Source: an uncultured Pseudomonadota bacterium (lineage in GTDB: Bacteria; Pseudomonadota; Alphaproteobacteria; RF32; CAG-239). Taken from it: a DNA stretch of 11,585 nt. The stretch is taken from positions 1 to 11,585 of the forward strand of contig CACXFX010000009.1 in assembly GCA_902767055.1 (NCBI GenBank). Direction: 5' to 3'. Shown piece after piece: positions 4,619 to 11,585 of the stretch. The notes under the pieces were generated by a model that searched no databases, was not told the DNA's origin, and was given only the letters and a program-made list of their open reading frames with translations. Numbering within the stretch: position 1 is the stretch's first letter; every line of letters begins with the position of its first letter. A program made the position numbers and the translations under genes.

Positions 4619-6332
4619 TTTGATGCAAAATTTTGCATTTTTAAGACCTTGGATGCTCCTTTTGCTTATCCCTGCAATACTTTTTGCCGCATTTTTTAAA
4701 CCAAACCTGATTGGTGATTGCTCGTGGAAAAAAGTTTGCGAAGCAAAGTTTTTGGATTATTTGCTGATTAAAAATGATCATAAAACACAAAAAAACGGGC
4801 GTTTTTTGATTTATGCCGCACTGATAAGCGCCGTCTTTGCCCTTTCGGGGCCGAGTTTTAAAAAGATCGAGCAGCCGATTCTTTTTGGGCAAAATCCGAT
4901 TATGATTTTACTCGATTTGTCCGAAGATATGGAAAAAACGGATGTGCGCCCCTCACGCTTAAGCCGTGCAAAAATTGAAATCATCGATGTCTTAAAACAA
5001 TCTAAAGCTGCCCCGTCCGGCTTGATTGTCTACCGCGGAGAACCGTTTATCATTTCGCCTTTAAGTGAAGATGAAAATATTATTGTCAATCTCTTAAAAG
5101 CCGTATCAACGGATATTATGCCGCTTTCGGGAAACAGGCCGGACAGAGCCATTGATTTGGCACTTGAACGCTTTAAACAATCAGGTTTTTCAAGCGGGCA
5201 TATTGTTATATTTTCATCAAATGCACCGCAAAAATATGAATCTGATGCTATTTTAAGCGCAAAACGCGCTTTAAAAGACGGTTTTAAGGTCAGTGTTTGT
5301 GATTTTTCACCTGTATCATCAAACACCTTAAAACAGATTGCCAAAGCCGGCGGTGGCATTTATTTAAATGTTTTACAAAATACCGATTCGGCGTTGATAA
5401 ACTTTATTTCATCTTTTCAAAAAAGCGACCTTAAGGAAAGCCAAAACAGCAGACAAGTCCTTCAGGATAACGGTTGGATTTTTGTATTTGTCACGGCATT
5501 TTTGACACTTTTGCTTTTCGAAAGAGGCATTTTGGTTGTGTTGTTGACATTTTTCATATCGACGCAAGCCAATGCCGGATTTTTATTTAATCCGGATCAA
5601 GAGGCGATGCTTGCATTTTCAAGCAGGCAATATCAAACGGCAGCCGAAAAATTTAAAAACGAAAAATGGAAAGCTTCAGCTGCTTATAAGGCCGGCGATT
5701 ATCAAAAAGCAGTTGAATTATTTTCAAAATTTTCGGACGTAGAATCGGTTTACAACAAAGGCAATGCCTTGGCTAAAAGCGGCAATATCGATGAGGCAAT
5801 CAAAACTTACGAAACCGTCTTAAAACAAGATTCTAATCATGAAGATGCGAAGTTTAACCTCGAATATTTGAAAAAATTAAAGCAAAGTCAAAAAAATCAA
5901 CAAAACCAAAAAAATCAGGATCAACAACAAGAGCAAAATCAAAACCAAAAAGAGACCTCGCAAGATCAAGAAAATCAGGACAATCAACAAGATCAGGCTT
6001 CTTCTTCTCAAAAGCAAGAAAACCAAAACGAAGATAAACAAAAAAATAATCAACCCGACCAAAACAATCAATCCGTCGGCGATGAAAATGAAAATCAACC
6101 TCAAGATGAGGCCGATGCACAAAATCAAAATGAGGATCATAACAGAGAAAATAAACAATCACTTGAAAAGCAAAAAGCCCAAGCAATGAATGCGAAAGAA
6201 GCTAAATCCGATAATTATGATGAAGCCGTTTGGGCACGCGAGCAAAAATTTCGTGAAATTAAAGAAGATACAGGCGGCTTGCTCAAAGCTTTTATTGAGC
6301 AAGAATATTTAAAAAAGAGATATGAGGATTAA
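4611..6332 (+). CDS. batB: BatB-BatC fusion: VWA domain plus TPR protein with Q/N-rich linker
   Basis: 573 aa. Two N-terminal membrane helices (about 11-29 and 64-80) lead into a VWA-like domain (about 95-270). A strongly hydrophobic double segment (288-322) ends in an ANA site. Then come TPR repeats (about 328-420: GDYQKAVELF, YNKGNALAKSGNIDEAIKTY), a highly polar Q/N/D/E/K tract (about 423-525), and a conserved-looking end (WAREQKFREIKEDTGGLLKAFIEQEY) typical of the C terminus of proteobacterial VWA-TPR Bat proteins. It therefore unites BatB and BatC in one chain, a common proteobacterial arrangement. The MIDAS is degenerate: DLSED (102-106) replaces DxSxS, and FSSNAP (201-206) stands where TDG is expected. 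Metal binding is therefore doubtful. AAGGAGG (4597-4603) lies seven bases before the start, which overlaps the batA stop by eight bases. Confidence 0.9.
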   Translation: MLDLMQNFAFLRPWMLLLLIPAILFAAFFKPNLIGDCSWKKVCEAKFLDYLLIKNDHKTQKNGRFLIYAALISAVFALSGPSFKKIEQPILFGQNPIMILLDLSEDMEKTDVRPSRLSRAKIEIIDVLKQSKAAPSGLIVYRGEPFIISPLSEDENIIVNLLKAVSTDIMPLSGNRPDRAIDLALERFKQSGFSSGHIVIFSSNAPQKYESDAILSAKRALKDGFKVSVCDFSPVSSNTLKQIAKAGGGIYLNVLQNTDSALINFISSFQKSDLKESQNSRQVLQDNGWIFVFVTAFLTLLLFERGILVVLLTFFISTQANAGFLFNPDQEAMLAFSSRQYQTAAEKFKNEKWKASAAYKAGDYQKAVELFSKFSDVESVYNKGNALAKSGNIDEAIKTYETVLKQDSNHEDAKFNLEYLKKLKQSQKNQQNQKNQDQQQEQNQNQKETSQDQENQDNQQDQASSSQKQENQNEDKQKNNQPDQNNQSVGDENENQPQDEADAQNQNEDHNRENKQSLEKQKAQAMNAKEAKSDNYDEAVWAREQKFREIKEDTGGLLKAFIEQEYLKKRYED

Positions 6333-6335
6333 AAA

Positions 6336-8027
6336 ATGAAAAAATATCTTTTGGTTATGATTTTAATACTTATTTCTAAAGTCGTTGCAGCCTCTGTCAG
6401 CGCTAATCTCAGTGCCGATAAAGTCGGTATCGATGATGTTTTTGAGCTTACCATAAAAACAGATGCCGACAGCGCAAATACGCCTGATTTAACGCCTTTA
6501 AAAGATGATTTTTATATCGTCTCTCATTTGGTGTCGCATCAAAATTATATTATCAACGGCAAAGCGCAAGCCGAAACCACTTGGAAAATCGGACTTAAAC
6601 CTTTAAATAAGGGTCTATTGATTGTTCCTTCGTTGAATGTCGGCTCTCAAAAAACAGCACCGCTTCAAATAATGGTAACCGATGCACCTTCTGCCATAAC
6701 AAATACAAGTAAAACTTCAGATGAAAAAGCTCAAAGTGCCATTCCTGATTATGCACTTGAGGCACATTTAGATAAAAATACAATTTTCTTTATCGGTCAA
6801 GAGATGGACTATATTGTCACATTGACCGATGACGGTACGATTGAACAGGGTGAGCCTTCTTTTGAGCCGACAACAGATTTTATCATCAAGCCTTTAGAGG
6901 ATACAAAAATCGTTCAAAATAAAGAGGGGCGGCGACAAATATCGTTCAGATTTGCGCTTTTTGCCTTAAAAAGCGGCAAACTGACTTTGCCAACAGTTTA
7001 TTTTAAGGGTTACGCTTATTCAAAACCGGATACAGATAATTTTTTCGGTACCGGATTTTTTTCAATTAGGATGCCTTCTGTTTTCGGGATTGAAAAACCT
7101 GTTAATTTGTCATTCAAAGGAAGAGAAATTGAAATTGAGCCGGTGCCTGAAACATATCCTGCAAAATGGTGGCTTCCGGCCCAAAATGTACGTATTAAAT
7201 CAAATTTTGTGGATTTACCATCAAAGCTTGTTCAGGGTATGCCCATTGTCCGCCAAATCACGATTGAAGCCGACGGCTTGACAGATACACAGTTGCCGGA
7301 ACTTGAATTTGAGGATATTTCAGGGCTTAAAATTTATCCTGAAAAGCCAGTTGGCGAAACGCTTATCAAAGCAGGTCAATTGACAGGTATTCAAAAGAAC
7401 CTTATTACCTATATTCCCGAAAATTCCGGACTTGTGACATTACCCGAAATAAAAGTGACATGGTTTGACTTAACAACAAATAAGATTCAACAAGCCGTTT
7501 TACCAAAAGAGATTTTAAGCATCAAACAAAATCCGAATATGCCGAGCATGCAGACCGAGGCAAAAAACGATGTTTTTTTGCCTCAAAAGACAAGTGAAAG
7601 TAAAAATTTTACTTTACCGACAAATCCGTATGTCATGGCAGGTATTGCTTTTATTTTAGGTGTTTTGGCGGCAATGCTTATATTAAGACCGAAAAACACC
7701 AACCCAAAACCGGTGAAAGAACAACAAATCGACTATTTTAAGGCGATTGAAAAGCAAAAAGATATCAAAAAATTGCGTGATAATGTGATTTTATGGGCGC
7801 AGCAGCATTTTCCCCATTCACATATCACAAACCTTAAAGATGTGGCAATGCTTTTGAACAACGAAGCATTTGATGAGCAGGTGAAAAAATTAAATACCGC
7901 ACTTTATAACGAAAACAATAAAGCAGATTTTGATCTTAAGCGCTTTATCAAAGTGTTTAAAAATGCCGTCAGAACAAACCCCAAAGCAAAAAAATCCGAA
8001 CCATTGCCCCCACTTTATAAAATTTAA
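6336..8027 (+). CDS. batD: BatD, periplasmic oxygen-tolerance family protein
   Basis: 563 aa. A signal peptide (residues 1-19, MKKYLLVMILILISKVVAA) is followed by a long beta-rich region. It starts with SVSANLSADKVGIDDVFELTI, the usual BatD opening pattern (protein begins as a set of Ig-like strands), and includes repeated strand motifs up to about residue 400. A membrane helix lies at 431-450 (PYVMAGIAFILGVLAAMLIL), followed by a 110-residue charged helical cytoplasmic tail. This matches BatD: a mostly periplasmic protein anchored near its C terminus. It starts three bases after the BatB-C stop, with GAGG (6324-6327) as ribosome binding site, so it is translated from the same message. No terminator follows. 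The promoter of the second LRR cassette begins 11 bases after the stop, and that cassette's terminator may also end the bat transcript. Confidence 0.88.
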   Translation: MKKYLLVMILILISKVVAASVSANLSADKVGIDDVFELTIKTDADSANTPDLTPLKDDFYIVSHLVSHQNYIINGKAQAETTWKIGLKPLNKGLLIVPSLNVGSQKTAPLQIMVTDAPSAITNTSKTSDEKAQSAIPDYALEAHLDKNTIFFIGQEMDYIVTLTDDGTIEQGEPSFEPTTDFIIKPLEDTKIVQNKEGRRQISFRFALFALKSGKLTLPTVYFKGYAYSKPDTDNFFGTGFFSIRMPSVFGIEKPVNLSFKGREIEIEPVPETYPAKWWLPAQNVRIKSNFVDLPSKLVQGMPIVRQITIEADGLTDTQLPELEFEDISGLKIYPEKPVGETLIKAGQLTGIQKNLITYIPENSGLVTLPEIKVTWFDLTTNKIQQAVLPKEILSIKQNPNMPSMQTEAKNDVFLPQKTSESKNFTLPTNPYVMAGIAFILGVLAAMLILRPKNTNPKPVKEQQIDYFKAIEKQKDIKKLRDNVILWAQQHFPHSHITNLKDVAMLLNNEAFDEQVKKLNTALYNENNKADFDLKRFIKVFKNAVRTNPKAKKSEPLPPLYKI

Positions 8028-8037
8028 TTTTTTTTAT

Positions 8038-8066
8038 TTGACTTTTGTATTAATTTATGCCACCAT
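8038..8066 (+). promoter_or_regulatory. Promoter of leader RNA copy 2 (weak -10)
   Basis: TTGACT (8038-8043), 17-base spacer and CACCAT (8061-8066), aligned without gaps to the copy 1 promoter. The -10 is poor compared with CATAAT in copy 1, so this promoter may be weaker, may use a shifted -10 such as ATAAAA, or may depend on read-through from batD. Confidence 0.5.
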
Positions 8067-8071
8067 AAAAG

Positions 8072-8230
8072 CGTAACCGAGATGGTTGCGGTGTTCTCAA
8101 AACACAAATGATAACAAAACTCCTTTTAGGAGGAGTAGGTGATATAAGGGTATTGACGCGAATAAACCTAACTGAGTTATCACAGTTTTTGAGGCTCCTC
8201 CATTTTGGTTATTCAAGATGGAATTTTTTT
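8072..8230 (+). ncRNA. Structured leader RNA, copy 2 (candidate cis-regulatory attenuator)
   Basis: A 159-nt homologue of the element at 2078-2241. Helices: P1 8072-8079/8083-8090; P2 GTGTT 8091-8095/AACAC 8101-8105; P3 TGATAAC 8109-8115/GTTATCA 8176-8182; P4 ACTCCT 8119-8124/AGGAGT 8131-8136; P5 TAGGT 8136-8140/ACCTA 8166-8170. The blocks GATATAAG (8141-8148) and CGAATAA (8159-8165) are unchanged from copy 1. GGAGGAG (8129-8135) can pair with CTCCTCC (8195-8201), the alternative to P4. The spacer inside the P5 loop is 10 nt here against 12 in copy 1 and its sequence is not conserved. The element ends in an intrinsic terminator. Pairing is kept while sequence changes, which is evidence for a functional RNA structure rather than recent duplication alone. 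Confidence 0.75.
8199..8230 (+). terminator. Intrinsic terminator ending leader RNA copy 2
   Basis: TCCATTTT (8199-8206) pairs with AAGATGGA (8215-8222) with one G-U pair, followed by seven T (8224-8230). A G-C pair of copy 1 is replaced by A-T here. The base of the stem overlaps the pseudoknot strand CTCCTCC by three bases. Confidence 0.78.
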
Positions 8231-8253
8231 AATCTAAACAAAGGAGAAAAAAT

Positions 8254-9093
8254 ATGAAAAAATCAGTTTTTGTTTTTGGGGTGATTTTAAGTTTTAATAC
8301 CTATGCGGAAATTATCACAGGTGAAGCTTGCGGTGAACATTGTACTTGGAAAATTGAAGACGGTGTTTTAACTTTAACTGGGTACGGTGATATTAAAAAT
8401 TATTCACGAAATTATACGGATCCGGCAACATATGCTTGTCCGTGTTCAACAACGGCACCATGGGGACAATATTCAGATATTGTCAATAAAATTGTGATAG
8501 AAAATCAATCGGAAGACTACAAATTTACTTCTATCGGTAATCATGCTTTTGAAAATATGGAACATACAAAAGAAGTTGTTTTATCAAATGGTTTGACTTC
8601 AATCGGAATGGAAGCTTTTAACCAAAATTTTTTGCTCGATAAAATTAATTTTCCGGATACATTATCTTCAATCGGGTGGCAGGCTTTCGGTTTTGCGGCT
8701 TTTGATGAAATTACTCTCCCTCAATCTTTGGCGACGATTGAAGATCGAGCATTTTGTAATAATGAAAATTTGAGCAATGTTGTTATTCCCGAAAGTGTTA
8801 CTCAACTTTATCCAAGTGCATTTGGAAATGAAGAAAAACCCAATACACCGCTTAATATATTGTTTTGCTCGGAAAATCTTAAAGATCAATGTCAAGCGGC
8901 TGTTGCTTGGCGAAACGGCGTTGCAAGTGTACAATCTTATAGCAAAGAAGGTAATCGATATGAGGCAGATGGTATAAAATACAAAAGTTTATCGGATATG
9001 CAAAATGGCATTCCGGTTAAACGTATCTACACAATCGAAGAAGCTAACGCCGTAGCGGGGGATAAAAACCGTGTGTCGATAAAGTACAGGTAA
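8254..9093 (+). CDS. Secreted BspA-like leucine-rich-repeat protein (cassette 2)
   Basis: 279 aa. The signal peptide (residues 1-18, ending TYA before EIITG) closely resembles that of the protein at 2274. AGGAG (8242-8246) is seven bases before the ATG. Residues 23-46 (EACGEHCTWKI...LTLTGYGDI) are the classic BspA-like opening, then APWGQY at 68. Five LRR_5-type units at about 90-190 follow the FTSIGNHAF / LTSIGMEAF / LSSIGWQAF / LATIEDRAF / VTQLYPSAF pattern with about 23-residue spacing. The C-terminal module (204-279) matches cassette 1: CSEN...CQAA, Y-K-G-Y spacing, KRIYTIEEAN and NRVSIKYR. The last coding bases include a 22-base block identical to cassette 1 (9065-9086 against 3034-3055). 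It is probably exported, with a binding role; partner unknown. The repeat region is better preserved than in cassette 1. Confidence 0.9.
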   Translation: MKKSVFVFGVILSFNTYAEIITGEACGEHCTWKIEDGVLTLTGYGDIKNYSRNYTDPATYACPCSTTAPWGQYSDIVNKIVIENQSEDYKFTSIGNHAFENMEHTKEVVLSNGLTSIGMEAFNQNFLLDKINFPDTLSSIGWQAFGFAAFDEITLPQSLATIEDRAFCNNENLSNVVIPESVTQLYPSAFGNEEKPNTPLNILFCSENLKDQCQAAVAWRNGVASVQSYSKEGNRYEADGIKYKSLSDMQNGIPVKRIYTIEEANAVAGDKNRVSIKYR

Positions 9094-9104
9094 ATATTTT
9101 TAAA

Positions 9105-9148
9105 ACAACGAAAGCCTGTCTTTTTGTAAAAGGCAGGCTTTTTGTTGT
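9105..9148. terminator. Strong bidirectional terminator between convergent genes
   Basis: AAAGCCTG-T-CTTTT (9111-9124) pairs with AAAAG-G-CAGGCTTT (9128-9141) around TGT, nearly 14 bp. It is extended by ACAAC (9105-9109) and GTTGT (9144-9148). T-rich sequence follows on the plus side and also on the minus side, so it serves both the LRR gene and the convergent gene ending at 9159. Confidence 0.85.
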
Positions 9149-9158
9149 TTGTTGACCC

Positions 9159-9575
9159 TTAGCGTCGTTCACGCTTGGGGGCCTCCTTGAGTTCCTCGCC
9201 GTGAGCTTTGATCACGATACACTCGCAGTCGCGGCACTGGCGCTCGACGAATCGATACTCGGGCTCTTTCTTGCCCGGTACCCAAAAGCGGGTGTAGATG
9301 ACCTTGGCGCCGTCGGGATAGTCGAAAGCGGTTCCCCATGTTTCGGAGCGGACTTCGTCGTGTCTTCCGAGGCTGATAACCTGACCGGTCTTGATCGATG
9401 TCAGCACGCCGTTGGCATCTTTCCAACACGGAATTTTAGCCCATATATCCGGATGCTCATAGACGGTGAAATCGATTTTTCCGTCATACCATGAACGGGG
9501 ATACTGACGAACGACAACGACTAAGTTTCGACCCTGAGGGTCAAGATTCTTAAAGGAATCCAACACTTTTTCCAT
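9159..9575 (-). CDS. GC-rich foreign-looking small protein of unknown function
   Basis: 138 aa, no signal peptide or membrane helix, so probably cytoplasmic. I do not recognise it. Residues 19-23 (VVVVR) and many aromatic residues (W29, W45, W51, W80, W98) suggest a small beta-rich domain. There is a C-terminal CRDCEC cluster (C114, C117, C119) plus C50, which might bind metal. The tail is basic (KRERR). The four 60-base blocks at 9181-9420 run about 55-62% GC, far above most of the window. Codon choice (GAG, CAG, CGC, GTC, ATC) is unlike the A/T-ending codons of neighbouring genes. It has a near-consensus promoter but no Shine-Dalgarno-like sequence before its ATG. Together these indicate recent horizontal acquisition, inserted just upstream of ftsZ. 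The long intact frame and dedicated promoter argue that it is a live gene. Confidence 0.75.
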   Translation of the reverse strand: MEKVLDSFKNLDPQGRNLVVVVRQYPRSWYDGKIDFTVYEHPDIWAKIPCWKDANGVLTSIKTGQVISLGRHDEVRSETWGTAFDYPDGAKVIYTRFWVPGKKEPEYRFVERQCRDCECIVIKAHGEELKEAPKRERR

Positions 9576-9622
9576 AATACTTATTTTTATTGGTTTGACA
9601 TATCTATATTAAATCACTTTTC

Positions 9623-9651
9623 AATATAGCCGAAAAGTAAAAGTTTGTCAA
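9623..9651 (-). promoter_or_regulatory. Near-consensus promoter of the GC-rich minus-strand gene
   Basis: On the minus strand: TTGACA (plus-strand 9646-9651), a 17-base spacer and TATATT (9623-9628). The start would fall near 9616, giving a leader of about 40 bases without a Shine-Dalgarno motif. CTATATT (9604-9610) and AATATAG (9623-9629) form an inverted repeat over the -10 that could be an operator. Confidence 0.75.
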
Positions 9652-9806
9652 TATTTTTTTCCGAACATTTAAAAAAAATTTTTTAACGGCATTAAATCTT
9701 AAAAATCTTCCGATTCTTTTTTACTTGGTAACTAAACCTTAATTTATTTAGGTTATTGATGAAACTATATGTTTGAAAAAAAATCTTTTCTAGGAGACCC
9801 TTATCA

Positions 9807-11555
9807 ATGTCAATTGATTTAGCTGTTGCAGATACGCCCATTACGCATTTGAAGCCACGTATTTCGGTTATTGGTGTCGGCGGTGGCGGCGGCAACGCGG
9901 TAAATAATATGATTGCAAAAAAACTTGAAGGTGTTGATTTTGTTGTGGCAAACACCGATTCGCAGGCTTTGGCACATTCTACGGCAAGCCGAAAAATTCA
10001 ACTCGGCCTTGAAATTACACAAGGCTTAGGTGCCGGTGCAAGACCTGAAATCGGCAGAATGGCCGCAGAAGAAGCAAAAGATGAAATCGCCAAAGAGCTT
10101 GAAGGCTCAAATATGGTGTTTATCACGGCCGGTATGGGTGGCGGAACGGGTTCCGGCGCAGCTCCGGTTGTGGCTAAAATTGCCAAAGAAATGGGTATTT
10201 TAACGGTTGGCGTCGTGACAAAACCTTTCGATTTTGAGGGTAAAAAACGTATGGAAAATGCCGAAGAAGCATTGAAAAAATTTACCGAAGAAGTCGACAG
10301 TATCATTGTGATTCCAAACCAAAATTTATTTAGAATTGCCGATAAAAACACCACTTTGCCGGAAGCTTTTATTATGGCGGACAATGTGCTGTATTCCGGT
10401 GTGCGCTCAATTACCGATTTGATGATGATGCCTGGGTTAATCAATCTTGATTTTGCTGACATTAAGAGCATTATGGAAGACAAAGGCAAAGCAATTATGG
10501 GTACAGGTGAAGCCGAAGGCGAAGACAGAGCCAGAGTCGCGGCCGAACATGCGCTTTCAAATCCGCTTTTGGATGATTGTTCAATGAAAGGTGCAAAAGG
10601 TGTGTTGATCAACATCACCGGCGGCAGTGACATCACTTTGATGGAAATTGCAGAAGCTTCTAATATCATTAAAGAAGAAGTCGATGATGATGCAAATATT
10701 ATCTTCGGCTCAAGCTTGGATGATACGTTAGAAGGCAAAATGCGCGTGTCTATCGTTGTGACCGGTATCGATGGCAGAGCGGTTTCAAAACCGGCAGAAA
10801 CAAAAGAAAATCGTGCTGCTTCGTATATTGAAGAAAGCTATTCTTCTCAAAACAAAGAAGAAAGCAATTTTGCCATTAAAAGCGAAGATATCGATTATAA
10901 TTTAGAACGTTTTTCGGCAAATGCCGCACACGACGAAGGTGAAAATGAAGATGTAGAGATTTCTGCTCAAAGTGATGATTTGACACAAGAAAATACTACC
11001 GAAGAAAACAGCCGAGAATCTCAAGATGTTGTTGCGGAAGATGAAACATTGAACGGTGAGTTTTTGCAAGATGAAGCAATGGCGGATGAGCAGACGGATG
11101 ATATCGAAAAATCTGAAGTCATGCCCGAAATGCCACAGGCATCTGCGCTTTTTAATGCAATTATCAATAAAACACCTGCAAGTGATAAGACAGAAACTTC
11201 CGAAAAATCGATTGCGGACTTTTTGCCCGATGAGCAGGATATCTTTTCAACGGATACAAAGCTTGATACTTTTGAAGATGAGCCTGTTTTGTTCCCCGAT
11301 CATGAAGAACCCGTCTTTATGGAAAAAGAGGAAGAGCCTGCCGTAGAACCTGTGGTCGAAATGCCTGCAAAATCAAAATTTATTGATAAAATTTTAGGTA
11401 TTTCAAGAGCCAGAAAGAATCGTAAAGACCAACCCTCGATTCCGTCAGATGTTGAACAGACGGCGCCCCATTTTGAAACGGATGATGAGCCGCTTGATTT
11501 TTCAAACGATGATATGGATAACTTGGATATTCCTTCGTTTTTGAGAAGAAAATAA
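9807..11555 (+). CDS. ftsZ: Cell division protein FtsZ
   Basis: 582 aa tubulin-like GTPase that polymerises into the cytokinetic Z-ring at midcell. The nucleotide-binding loop [15 protein letters not shown] (residues 21-35), the tubulin signature GMGGGTGSG (109-117) and the T7 catalytic loop NLDFAD (213-218) are all intact. The globular core ends near residue 320. A very long acidic linker (about 325-570, rich in E, D, S and N) leads to the conserved C-terminal peptide [10 protein letters not shown], which in other bacteria binds FtsA and other tethers. The long linker and this peptide form are typical of Alphaproteobacteria, which explains the length above the usual 380-400. AGGAG (9792-9796) lies ten bases before the start. 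No ftsA or ftsQ lies upstream; the foreign gene at 9159 intervenes. I found no convincing promoter in 9652-9806. Confidence 0.98.
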   Translation: MSIDLAVADTPITHLKPRISVIGVGGGGGNAVNNMIAKKLEGVDFVVANTDSQALAHSTASRKIQLGLEITQGLGAGARPEIGRMAAEEAKDEIAKELEGSNMVFITAGMGGGTGSGAAPVVAKIAKEMGILTVGVVTKPFDFEGKKRMENAEEALKKFTEEVDSIIVIPNQNLFRIADKNTTLPEAFIMADNVLYSGVRSITDLMMMPGLINLDFADIKSIMEDKGKAIMGTGEAEGEDRARVAAEHALSNPLLDDCSMKGAKGVLINITGGSDITLMEIAEASNIIKEEVDDDANIIFGSSLDDTLEGKMRVSIVVTGIDGRAVSKPAETKENRAASYIEESYSSQNKEESNFAIKSEDIDYNLERFSANAAHDEGENEDVEISAQSDDLTQENTTEENSRESQDVVAEDETLNGEFLQDEAMADEQTDDIEKSEVMPEMPQASALFNAIINKTPASDKTETSEKSIADFLPDEQDIFSTDTKLDTFEDEPVLFPDHEEPVFMEKEEEPAVEPVVEMPAKSKFIDKILGISRARKNRKDQPSIPSDVEQTAPHFETDDEPLDFSNDDMDNLDIPSFLRRK

Positions 11556-11585
11556 TTAAAAACTTTAAGAAAATGCCCCGCCGGA

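Noticed and set aside
5854..6186. Two minus-strand open frames of 93-110 codons
   Set aside because: They are antisense to the Q/N-rich tract of the BatB-C fusion; the CAA/AAT composition keeps the reverse frames free of stops and yields unnatural hydrophobic strings.
9682..9705. TTAA-rich stretch upstream of ftsZ as a CtrA site
   Set aside because: CtrA boxes need TTAA-N7-TTAA; the spacings here are five and three, so the match is no better than AT-rich background.
9732..9754. Overlapping short inverted repeats (CTAAA/TTTAG and AACCT/AGGTT) upstream of ftsZ
   Set aside because: Only five pairs each in AT-rich sequence, with no promoter to relate them to.
9998..10738. 246-codon minus-strand open frame
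   Set aside because: It lies entirely antisense to the conserved ftsZ core; length is due to codon bias of ftsZ, and it has no start signals.

Overview
The window looks like a low-GC chromosomal segment from an alphaproteobacterium, probably a host-associated or uncultured lineage. The main evidence is an FtsZ of alphaproteobacterial type: a long acidic linker and a C-terminal peptide ending DIPSFLRRK. Other support is a Gram-negative style bat (aerotolerance) operon, BspA-like leucine-rich-repeat secreted proteins and sigma70-like promoters. The taxonomic placement is inference from protein character, not from a search.

Layout. Positions 1-540 hold no convincing protein gene. They contain an intact tRNA-Ala(CGC) on the minus strand with its terminator, several palindromes, and scattered pieces of tRNA-Ala-like sequence. 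Positions 541-1930 carry two minus-strand genes for exported proteins of unknown function, probably one transcript. Positions 2044-3062 form a cassette: promoter, structured leader RNA, intrinsic terminator, and a secreted BspA-like LRR protein. Positions 3174-8027 are a tight, translationally coupled four-gene operon: DUF4381 protein, BatA (VWA), a BatB-BatC fusion (VWA plus TPR) and BatD. Positions 8038-9093 are a second copy of the leader-RNA/LRR cassette, starting 11 bases after the batD stop. A bidirectional terminator separates it from a GC-rich, compositionally foreign minus-strand gene (9159-9575). ftsZ (9807-11555) closes the window.

How the genes work together. The Bat proteins are expected to form an inner-membrane/periplasmic complex: BatA and BatB are membrane-anchored VWA proteins, the BatC part supplies periplasmic TPRs, and BatD is a large periplasmic protein with a C-terminal anchor. 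The MoxR ATPase and DUF58 protein that normally precede these genes are absent here. Their usual place is taken by the LRR cassette.

The strongest candidate for something undescribed is the leader RNA at 2078-2241 and 8072-8230. The two copies differ in sequence, but at least eight base pairs change on both sides and keep pairing. They share the unpaired blocks GATATAAG and CGAATAA, can form a pseudoknot, and end in an intrinsic terminator just before the ribosome binding site of an LRR gene. This is the architecture of a transcription-attenuating cis-regulatory RNA. I do not recognise it as any known riboswitch class.
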